Source: Ulota crispa
Lineage: Eukaryota > Streptophyta > Bryopsida > Orthotrichales > Orthotrichaceae
Assembly (NCBI GenBank): GCA_963920765.1
Contig: OY987242.1
Location: forward strand, 11,496,789-11,560,788
Direction: 5' to 3'
DNA length: 64,000 nt
Shown: one piece after another, positions 50,414-60,283 of the stretch
Layout of the letters: every line of letters starts with the position of its first letter
Numbering within the stretch: position 1 is the first letter of the stretch
Notes under the pieces: model-generated
The model's database searches: none
Told to the model about the DNA's origin: nothing
Seen by the model: only the letters and a program-made list of their open reading frames with translations
Position numbers and translations under genes: made by a program

Positions 50414-51535
50414 GGGAAAACATCAAAAATAGGCTTGACTATATTGGCTGTATTTCAAAAATAGTCTCGACAATTCAGAAATATTGAAAATAGGCCTCAT
50501 TTGGGACTTGGGTTTTTGCAGTTGATTTCCTTCAATTCCCAAGCCGGTTTATAAAGGAACTTTTTCCATTATTTTCTCTATTACATATTATAAATATTGA
50601 AAAATTTAGATTTTTAACCAACTTTTCAACCAATGTTTACAAATTGTAAACGGTTTTTTCTCATTTCAATTGGCTAGCTTTGAATTAGCTCTCAATTCTT
50701 CTTGGACCATATATCTTAAGTAGGCCTTGGAACTAAGGTGATCAAAATTTTGTGCATGTTTATTTATAGGAATAGATATGAGCACACCCAGGATTTGATA
50801 TATACACACAAAGAGAGGGGTAAATTTTAGATATTTACCATCAAGCTGAATTTGGAAATTTCAAATTCAGATTTGGATTTAGAGACCTTGATTAAGTTTA
50901 GAAACACAATGGAGGTTACAATTGAACTACACCCAATGGAAAAGCTTAGCTAGGGGGCAAATTATTACTTTTATCCTTGTTTGTAAAAAAAGTTAAGCTT
51001 TTCCATTGGGTGTAGTTCAATTGTAATCTCCATTGTGGTTCTAAACTTAATCAAGGTCTCTAAATCCAAATCTGAATTTGAAATTTCCAAATTCAGCTTG
51101 TTGATGGTAAATATCTAAAATTTACCCCTCTCCTTGTGTGTATATATCAAATCCCAAGTGTGCTCATATCTATTCCCATAAATAAACATGCACAAAATTT
51201 TGGTCACCTTAGTTGCAAGGTCTACTTTAGATATATGATGAGACAGTTTGAGAAGAACCGATAGCTAGTTCAAAGCTAGCCGGTTGAAATGAGAAAAAAC
51301 CGTTTGCAATTTGTAAACAGTGGTTGAATAGCTAGTTGAAAATCTAATTTTTCAATATTTATAGTATGTAATAGAGAAAATAATGGAAAAAGTTCCTTGA
51401 TAAACCGGTTTGAGAATTGAAGGAAATCAACCGCAAAAACCCAAGTCCCGGATGAGGCCTGTTTTTTATATTTCTGAATTGTCGGGATTGTTTTTGAAAT
51501 ACGGCCAATTGTCAGGCCTATTTTCAATATTTTTC
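50414..51535. repeat. Giant palindrome, arms about 550 bases
   Basis: The left arm from GGGAAAACATCAAAAATAGG through GTTTATTTATAGGAATAGAT to CACCCAATGGAAAAGCTTAG is mirrored by the right arm in reverse order and complement up to GGCCTATTTTCAATATTTTT. The centre is near 50970. The inner 400 bases belong to the same fold-back family as 14169-14580. No gene inside. Confidence 0.87.
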
Positions 51536-51924
51536 CTTTATTTTACTAAGGAAGAAGGATGTCTACGATTCCTTCTTTTCATATATGAACAGCATAATGT
51601 CAAAGCGGGCAATGCATAATTATAGTTGCAATGAATAGGAATATCGACACATAAACAATGACCAGCACTGGTCCCAGTGTGTTTTTCAAAACACAACTCA
51701 AATTGGTACTATCACTGTGAAATGTGCTAAAAACTGACGCCCATTTAACACACATTTTTTTGTTGCGAAAATCTTATTTTAATCAAAAAACAACTCCTAA
51801 AAATATCTCACAATGGGTTCCAAAAATTCTTTTATTTCTTTAAACACAAAAACATCAACTCCAGTCAGTCCACTGGCCGCACATTCCAAAGGGACGGAAC
51901 CCCAGCTTGCCACCTGGAAAGGCA

Positions 51925-52254
51925 TAAGGTAGAAGGGGTCGAAAACCGTCCAGGCTCTAAAATCGCTCTCCCTTCAAAATGTTCTCGCCCTCGCCCTGTA
52001 CATGTATTTTTTCATAGATTTTCGAAATGTACAAACCCTATACATTTGAGGAGGCATTTTAGAGCCTTGTGACCTTTCCACTTCAAAATTTCATAACTAA
52101 TTCTACAAAACTCCAAAAGTATGAAACAACTTGTATTAGATATCAAATTTTCTTGTCTTTCAAGGAAATTTTACTGAAAAATATTTCAAGAAGTTCTACC
52201 TCCCAAAATTCAGTTTCAGCCCTTAGATGGTCGGTTTTCGAGCCTTCTACCTTA
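51925..52254. mobile_element. MITE with TAAGGTAG termini (copy 3)
   Basis: Ends TAAGGTAGAAGGGGTCGAAA and CGAGCCTTCTACCTTA. Interior CCACTTCAAAATTTCATAAC and CTTTCAAGGAAATTTTACTG as in the 4910 copy. Confidence 0.82.
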
Positions 52255-52981
52255 CATGCTAGCACGATTCCGATCCATTTCATATTTTCATGGGCTATGC
52301 ATAACTTACTGAGCAGTGACCAGTGAGCACCACCAGTTTTGTGGACCGCAGGTGGGAAAGCAAGCTGCAGAAATGTAGGAATTTGCAATTATAACACCGA
52401 ATTTGGAAAGTCCGAATCCATACTTGAATTTAAAATGACCCTGCAATAGTTCACCACCTAGAAAGGATATAAAATTGAACAACAACTACTCCAAAAAAGA
52501 AAAAAGAAAAGGAGCAAAAAAAACAAAGTACATTTTTACTATTACTGTTTTTCATAAATTAATTGGAGCTTCTCCAACTTTATATCCATAAATTAGCGTG
52601 TTTAGCATACGTAGATCAAATTCATGCTTTTGTTATAAAATTTTAAGTGAAGAGCTTATTTAAAAAAAGAGACATTTGTTATTGTCCACAAGGGTGTTTT
52701 TTAAGATGACTTCTTTGATCAAGCAAAGTGCATTTTTGAATGTATGTACATAAGAAAGAAAATGGATAGAATCATCCATACATGCACGTTCATTTCAAAC
52801 AACGAGATACTGTTAGTAAGTATCATTGAAACCTTGGTGAATCTAATGCTTCTGTGAGAGGGTTTGGGAATCTCATCCATTTGTAAATCATGAGGGTTTG
52901 AAAAGCAGTCAGATCTCATGTTGTTTTGGTTATTTGAATATGGCACCATGTGTTTTGAATTGGATACCAGACTGGCGAAAT
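52255..52981. other. AT-rich spacer
   Basis: Nothing recognised. Confidence 0.35.
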
Positions 52982-52985
52982 TTAA

Positions 52986-53662
52986 CCCCTAAAATTCTTT
53001 TGTGTTTACAGGTAAAAAACTGCTTCAAAATACTAGTCCCTAAACCAGGGTCAAAATTTTCATTAAAACTTACTTTTTAACAAATCCAACCGTAGGATTC
53101 ATTGGTTAACTTGCACAAGTACATTGTCCCAAAATTTCAGAATGAATATCCCCATCAATTGCAAGGTTAATGTGCCTAAACTTCAAAATTTAGGTTTTCT
53201 AGTCCTTCCAAAATATGAAGTTTTGTTTTTCAAAGAATTTAGAGAAAAGCATGCTTTTTGTATTTCTTGTGCAATTTTGGCAATAAGTTGGAAAATGGAT
53301 TGAAAGCATATATAAAAAAATTTAACCAAAAGAAATTCAAATTCATTTTTACAAAAATTGTAAAGTGGAAGGTATTGATGAATGGAAGATATAACTAATA
53401 TGCTAATAAATTTTGGAAGAATTTGAAAATTGTTAATCCCAATGGTGAGAATGCTCTAATAGACAATGAGTAACTTTAATTTTCATTCTCATTTGAAAAT
53501 TTTCAAAATTAAGAGTAAAAGATAACTTTATATGTTTTTTCTAACCTCTTCCTACCTTCATTGCCTGTAAAGTAAAACTCCTTTTAACTCTTACCTCATT
53601 ATTTGGAATTGAGTGATTCAAATTTTTTTGGGTAGGTATCAATTTGTACAATTCTATACAAA

Positions 53663-53725
<63 letters not shown>

Positions 53726-53927
53726 TACCCGATTTGACATTGAAATTGAAAAAACCTTATAACTTTTGCATTACTTATTGGAATGACATGAAATAAAGCT
53801 TCACATGTAGATTATGATGAGTAGCATTCATCCTAAAAATTTCATGAAAAATTTCCAAATTATGAAGTCAATAGAGCCTGCCCAAGTTCTCATAAAGCCC
53901 AAAGTGGGCTCCTTGGTTCTTTAGGGG
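52986..53927. mobile_element. TTAA-flanked element, 942 bp, with a TA microsatellite
   Basis: TTAA at 52982-52985 and 53928-53931; begins CCCCTAAAATTC and ends TTCTTTAGGGG. The interior includes a (TA)n tract at about 53668-53720 that probably accounts for its extra length over the 917-919 bp copies. Confidence 0.82.
53668..53720. repeat. (TA)n microsatellite
   Basis: An uninterrupted AT dinucleotide run of about 50 bases. Confidence 0.97.
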
Positions 53928-54088
53928 TTAAGGCAAGATGTACCAAAATTGTATCCTTAAAACTTTACTGAAGATGAATCATAGAAATGGTGGTGGTTGG
54001 AGCCTTTGTAGCCTCCATGCAATGCACTTTTTTTACCCAATTTGTTGGCTTTGGACAATAGGATGGAGGCTTTGCAAGGAAGTCCCAG

Positions 54089-54228
54089 TAAGGTAGGAGG
54101 TCCATAAACCAACCATTTAAGCCTACCCAACTTATCAATGATAGTAATAGATATGTAAGGGACATATCACTCTTTTCTAAATAGGGAACACATTTAGAAC
54201 ATGGTTGATTTATGGACCTCCCATCTTA
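54089..54228. mobile_element. Short MITE with TAAGGTAGGAGG termini (copy 4, about 140 bp)
   Basis: Ends TAAGGTAGGAGGTCCATAAA and TTTATGGACCTCCCATCTTA form an inverted pair. Much shorter than its relatives, so internally deleted. Confidence 0.72.
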
Positions 54229-54231
54229 GGT

Positions 54232-55183
54232 ATTGTACAATGGCCTTGAATAAAGTTTGTTGCCTTCTGTTTTATCATTTACAAGTCATGTCAAGTTATG
54301 TTTTGAAATTGAAATCAATTGGGCTTTTTTGATCTTGCATTTTTTATATCTCATTCTTGCCCCCAATGCCAACCAAGCATACCAAAATTCAACCTCAAAA
54401 AACTAAAATTCAAATTTTGACAAATTTCTTTGTGTCACAAATCAAGATTTTACATGGTTTTACAAGAAAATTGAATGAAAAATGTTGACGATGAATTTTG
54501 GAGATTTGATTGCATGGGTGTATAGGTAACATCCATAGGCACATCCATGTGCACATCTTCCATGCTAAAAAAAAAAACCCCATAAGTAAATCAAAATTGA
54601 TCTTCATAAGGTTTAGTGTGACATGTGATATGTCCAAATCTTGTAAAATGGATATTTTTTTCTGATAATCAAATTTTGCTATTTTACTCATACGCTACAA
54701 CTAAGTTTGTAACTTTGAACATGCCTTTGTGTTTATTTGGTGAAAAGTTAACTAAAAATTTAAAATATATATTTTACGAGATTTGGACATATCACATGTC
54801 ACACTAAACCTTATGAAGATCAATTTCTATTTACTTAAGGGGATTTTTTTAGCATGGAAGATGTGCACATGGATGTGCCTATGGATGTTACCTATACACC
54901 CATGCAATAAAATTTCCAAAATTCATTGTCAATGTTTTTCAATCAATTTTCTTGTAAAACCATGTAAAATTTTGATTTGTGACGCAAGGCAATTTGTCAA
55001 AATTTTATTTTAGTTTTTTGAGGTTGAATTTGAGTATGCTTGGTTGACATTGGAGACAAGAATGAGATATAAAAAATGCAAGATCAAAAAAGCCCAATTA
55101 ACCTCAATTTCAAAACATAACTTGACATGACCTGTAACTGATAAAACAAAGGGCCCGACAAACTTAATTCAAGGGTACTGTAC
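54232..55183. repeat. Long palindrome, arms about 430 bases
   Basis: Left TTGTACAATGGCCTTGAATA and right TTAATTCAAGGGTACTGTAC are the outer ends; the arms match nearly throughout (for example CACATCCATGTGCACATCTT on both). The centre is near 54705. Because of the symmetry, the open frames at 54410-54691 (-) and 54783-55013 (+) translate to almost the same peptide (AWKMCTWMCLWMLPIHPC); these are mirror images, not two genes. Confidence 0.9.
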
Positions 55184-56702
55184 TTAAAACCAAGCCAATG
55201 TTACATGGACAAAGCCTTCAAAGGATTATTTCCTTATTTTGTGTTATAGTTGTTAGTGCAAAAGGAGCACTTTAAATTTATGTAAGAGTTTTAAATCTTA
55301 TTATTAGAAGATTGAATTCGGGATTTGTAATTTGCAAAATGGATTCTAAAACCTTACTTTGTTTAGGAACTTTGGAAGGGATTAAAAACTACCAACTCGA
55401 AATAGGGGTTTTTTTAAGTTTTATCCTTGTTCATGGAATAGCATAAAAAGTATGACAAAATCATTAAGTCCATGGTGAGTTTCAATAAAACCGTGTCTAA
55501 AATGGATATAGTTGTTACAAAAAAATTTGATGGATACATTTAAGATTTGCAATATTTGTACAAATGCTTTTGATTTTTAGAAATTACACAACTACCCTTG
55601 ACATACTTTCAAAATTTTAAAATTACTCTTCTCCATAGCTATCAAAGGTGCACATGCATCACCTACGTCGAAGTTGGAAAGGCCTAAAAGTAGGTGATTT
55701 GCACCCACGATAATTATGAAGATAGATGTTTTTGCAATTATGAAAGAATGTCAGGAATAATTGTGCAATTTTTGGAAAACCAAAGACATCTATACAAAGA
55801 TTGCAAATTCCAAAAGTATCCATGAAAGTTTCCCTAATTTATTATTGCCAAAAGTTGGCAACAAAATGGCTTGGTTCACACCTTCAAGAATTCAAGGCTT
55901 GCTTGGCTAGTATGTCCGAGGTGGGTCCCATGCAACGTGGCTAAATTTACCAAAAAAATGTACTAGTTGTTTATTGTGACTACCAAGAATGTGAATACCA
56001 CAGTATTCATTTTTTTTATTTTTGTTTTTGCATATAACAATATATCTAGCAACTTGAGCTGGGGAAAGTTTTCTTAACAAAAATTCACCTAAATCTTACC
56101 TCAATTTCTGACCGGCAACCACAACACTACAAAAAATCTATTATAAAATGGAAGAAATTGTCAAATCCCTCCCCCAAGTAAATACCAGGTTTACCTATAA
56201 TATTGGTAAACTTTATGGATGAGCATCACGTAGTGAATTCCACCCACTTTTTCCCATTGTTTCCTTACCTGCTCGCATTGTGAGGTGCGTGTCGCTCTAC
56301 CACCGAAAATACCAAAAACCAACCCTGACTTTGAGCTAATCATGAAAATCACGTTTGGGAGCACCGGCTCTATGGAGCACGTAAAATCCAAAATTGCTTC
56401 AATTATAGCTGGCTCCCGGTAGTACCTGAGGACCAGGACCATCCTCTCTCCTGCCAACACCTGGACCTCAACAACCTGAAAAGCACTTGCAAGCCTAGTC
56501 TACAACTCTACATCCTCAGAAAGACTATAATCATGAAAACACTCATTACTTCAGGGGAAAAAAATGTAAAAAAAACAATATAAAATCCGTCTCTCCTGAA
56601 GTGAAGATTCTACCTTCAAAAGGGAATGTTTAGCAGATGCCCTGACGTTCCCTGTAGACTTTGGTGTGAGACTTTGAAAAACAGTCCTTCAAGCATTTCA
56701 GC
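55184..56702. other. Intergenic DNA with one unexplained minus-strand frame
   Basis: A minus-strand frame at 56460-56191 (VLVLRYYREPAIIEAILDFT) sits in slightly GC-richer DNA; it contains AGGTGCGTGTCGCTCTACC, similar to AGGGTGCGGGTTGCTCTACC at 49990, suggesting repeat DNA rather than a gene. Confidence 0.35.
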
Positions 56703-57159
56703 TAAGGTGCACCTTAAATGGACACTTTTGTTAAATCAATTCAAAAAGAAGGTGCACTAAGATTTTGAATACAAATATTTGTTAGGAAATGGGCATAGAT
56801 GGGCAGAAAATTGTCCTCATAATATTTTGTAGTTTTATGAATAAAATATGAATTTTTGAAGATGGGGTTGTAGATACACCTATTTTGAACACTAGACCTC
56901 TTGTAAATCAGTCATGAACCTTGGGAAAACAAACATAGAGAAAATCAAATGAGTGAACATGAGAGTTCAAGAATAGATCACTTTAATGCTGAAAATGGTC
57001 ACTGTGAACACTCATACCCATGGTTGGTGTCCCATTTGCCCAATTGTTAAATCTCATACCTCTAGTTTGTATCTCATTTACCCAACTACTGGGTCTTATA
57101 TGACCACTTTTATGAGTGTCCAAGAACAAATTGTGTCCATTTAAGGTGCTCCTACCTTA
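56703..57159. mobile_element. MITE with TAAGGTAGGAGCACC-type termini (subfamily 3)
   Basis: Left TAAGGTGCACCTTAAATGG (with four bases missing) pairs with the right end CCATTTAAGGTGCTCCTACC. It shares the outer TAAGGTAGGAG motif with copies at 7985 and 4910 but not their interiors. Confidence 0.72.
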
Positions 57160-57173
57160 AGTTAGGTTTGTGT

Positions 57174-57583
57174 GTAAGGCAACCGCACCCATACCTGAGC
57201 ATTTAAGGGTTTAGGGTGCTTTAGAGTATGGGAAAATTCATGAATTTTTTTGTAGGGTTAGTCTTTCAACAAGCTATCATGGAACATAATTTTTGTGAAA
57301 AAAGTATTGTAGATTATTTTATATTAAAGGGCAAAGTTGCAGCTCATAGGGGCCCTATTAGCAGCTCTAAACTACCCTTGAAACTACTTTGATGTGTTCC
57401 TATACATGTGCTTGACGGTCCCAATCCCAACCATCTCACAGCAACTTAGCAATTGACATGTGGCAAGATTTTCTTGTGCAAGTGACATTCACTGCTCCAC
57501 TTTGGATTCACAGTGAGTGGTGAACACCTCAAAAGTAGGGCTTCACTTTGGGGAGTGCTCATGTATGGGTGTTGTTACCTTAC
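57174..57583. mobile_element. MITE with GTAAGG-CACCCATAC termini
   Basis: Left GTAAGGCAACCGCACCCATA and right TATGGGTGTTGTTACCTTAC are an imperfect inverted pair. Lies directly between two other MITEs. Confidence 0.62.
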
Positions 57584-57898
57584 GAGCATCTCCAAAGTTG
57601 CACTTTCAACTTGACACTTCAAGAGATAATATTTATTTTTATAGGGCCCTTATAATTCTTGTTCCATAGCCTTGCAGTTTAAGAGTATCTTGTAAATAGT
57701 CATTTGATCATTCATCAAAGGGAATATAGGATAAAGCTCACTACACTTGAGGTGAATAGTGTTTTGAAGGGCCATTGTTTTGACACCATATAATGGAGTG
57801 TCATGAGAGAATTTTGAGGGGCTCAAAGCACTTGTCCTCACACTTGTCTTCATGCTTGAAATGTGTTAGACCATGTGAGGGCAATGCTAGATTTGCTC
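57584..57898. mobile_element. Degenerate GAGCATCTCC MITE
   Basis: Left GAGCATCTCCAAAG and right TTTGCTC with partial complementarity. The internal block GGGAATATAGGATAAAGCTC is shared with the 49260 copy. Confidence 0.5.
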
Positions 57899-58747
57899 TA
57901 ACCAAGAAAAATTTCTTGACAACTGTGATCATGTAGCAAAACGCTTGATATTTTGTGTTTCACACTTAATTAGAATGTTGATAAACTTCTGAAGTTCAAA
58001 AATACCTTATGGATACTGCAAACAAAATGTTGTTATAGGTTGAAATCTAGTGATAGAATTTCTAAACCTTTACTCTAAGTTTACTGCAATTGTAGTGAAT
58101 GTTCTCCAAAAAGTACAAAGCATCCTCCAATGAGTATTTAGAGGGGTTTGTTCACACTATCTCCCATGTCCCACAAAAATCTCATATTTTGATTGGTTAA
58201 GAGTTAAAAAAACAGGGATTTTGGGACTATCTCAAGTTTTTGTGCACTTAGAAGTGGTCATAAGTTAATACTTTCTACAAATTGTAGCGCCAAGAATGTG
58301 GGATTTTGCTTAAGAGTTGGATCAAGCAAAACTATAGAAATCCAACCCTAAGGCCAAATCCTACCAATATCTTTGCTTAACCCTTGAAACATCTTGCAAG
58401 CATAGTAAGCATGTCGCCATATGATTGGCATTTACTATCAACAAGAAGTTTTTATTTGGGATCTTGAATAGCTCATTAGGACCGAACTGATCAATATTTC
58501 AACTTCTTTGTTGATCTCAAATGTAGTGATCTCAAATATAGAAAAAGTATGGATCCATTCCAAATACAAGAAAAACACCTTATATTGTACTAGTTGCAAA
58601 GGGCCTTATACACGTTTGTAGACGTCCTTTGGGTTAAACTACTCAAAACTTTAACTTTCTTTAGTATTTTGTTTTGCCCTTTACAAACCAGAGAAAGTTA
58701 GGTCCTTGCATTGAGGTGAGACATGCAGAGGTGGGGATGTGGGACAT
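57899..58747. other. AT-rich DNA, no gene recognised
   Basis: No coding signal, no clear ends. Confidence 0.35.
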
Positions 58748-59369
58748 AAGAGCATCTCCTGCCACCCGCCATTTGAGCCCCGCGCTCCCCAGCCGTAACA
58801 TCTTCGTTGTTTGCAGTCCCCAACATCACTCTTCTTGTCCTTATGTAGGTGCGGGACCTTCATAGTGAAAGCACTTTCCTTTCAAATTCAAGCTTTCTCC
58901 AAGCCCCCTTCAAGATCCTTGTCAAGCACTATTCACGCATTGTTCATGCATTGTTCACGCTACAATGCCAAATGTACCAGTGCGATTTGTTGTAACGCAA
59001 GTACAGACCCTAACACCTTCCAAGGTGCAGCAGAACTTCACGCCCCTTAACCCTTGAGTGCCCCATGACCTCAAAATGGGGCGCTCAGAAATGAAAAAGT
59101 TCTTGTTTGATTTGTTATAATCATTCTATTGGTACGGTCAAACTATTTGTCCTTTTCCATGTACTTTGGAGCTTGTCTCACCTACCATTCCATACGGTTA
59201 GACTTTGCAGATCTTGTTTGTCATGACAATTTAGTTGAATTGAGTGTGAAAAAATTTAGATTTTGATGAATATAGACTGGACGCTTAGGGATTAATGTCC
59301 CCTCCAAACCTGATTTCCAAACCTGATTTCCAAAGCCTTCATTTGGCTGGGTGGCAGGAGATGCTCTTA
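58748..59369. mobile_element. MITE with AAGAGCATCTCCTGCCACCC termini, carrying a nested TTAA element
   Basis: Perfect 20-base inverted ends AAGAGCATCTCCTGCCACCC and GGGTGGCAGGAGATGCTCTT. The outer element is unusually GC-rich on its left side (CCGCGCTCCCCAGCCG). A TTAA element sits at 59051-59291. No exact target duplication seen. Confidence 0.83.
59051..59291. mobile_element. TTAA-flanked element, 241 bp
   Basis: TTAA at 59047-59050 and 59292-59295; begins CCCTTGAGTGCCCC and ends GACGCTTAGGGA. Ends pair imperfectly. Confidence 0.62.
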
Positions 59370-60283
59370 CTGCGAAACGCCACTTGCCTTATGATATTTG
59401 TAGGGCAGGCATGCTTTTAAGGTACACTTGCTTGCTTTTAGGTTACCCTGCAGCAAATATTCGAATAGCGATAGCACAACTGGCTTTTTAACCTGGCATG
59501 CTTTTACTAGTCAGTCACCATCGCAAAGGCTGTTGTCGACGCAAGAGCAAGTCCACTTCCAGCAACGCAACAGCGCTAACAAAACAAAAAGCTTGAAAAC
59601 CACAAACGCAAAAGCTCGGATGAAACTTTCAGTAAAGACGGAATGTTGAATCCAGTTCAAGTCTTCAACGCTTCGCAGTGCGCGTTGCTCGGACGAGGAT
59701 CCAAAGTCAAGCGAGATTCGAGCATCAATTCCACCGAGGTCTCTCAAGTCCAAAGAGCACGCCACAAGCGAAAGTCAAGCGCTTCGTTTTGTCCTGCTCC
59801 CCTTTTCTCCCCGCAAGCATTTTCTGTTTGCTGCTGCGCACGACGAAGTTTTACTGCGTGCTGGTCGGAGCGACGTGAGCTGTTGATTGTTGTTGTGGCC
59901 TATTCCATTGCTGCGCTTCTGCTTCTTCACACTCTGTTGCTGCACTAGATCTGCCGCCCTATGTTGCTGCTCGTTCTCGCATCGAGCGTGCCTCGGGATC
60001 ATTGAAGAAGGTGGTGATTTCGGTACCGGCAACCACAATCCCATGCCAGTTCGCATGCTGGTGTTGATTGCGAGATCTTAGTGTCTCGAGAACTGCCCGT
60101 CCCGCTTTTCGATGCAACTGACACGGGATCTGTGTGTACGCCGGCTTCGATAGTCTTCATACGTGGAGATGGTGTGTTTGGTCGTGTGAGGGCGGGATTT
60201 TGGGGTCCCGGAGAAGAGAGTGTGAGCTTTTCAAGTGCGAGAGTGGGAGCCAATGTGGGCGGAGACCAGTGCGTGACGACGAC
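59370..60283 (+). promoter_or_regulatory. Upstream region and 5'UTR of the LRR receptor gene
   Basis: GC content rises from about 59640 onward, consistent with a promoter/leader. Open frames here look like by-products. No TATA box or motif was placed with confidence. Confidence 0.4.

Noticed and set aside
54410-55013. Two opposite-strand open frames coding for nearly the same peptide
   Set aside because: They are mirror images in the arms of a palindrome; no ribosomal or family signal.
56191-56460. Minus-strand 89-codon frame as a gene
   Set aside because: No motif, and part of it resembles another intergenic repeat near 49990.
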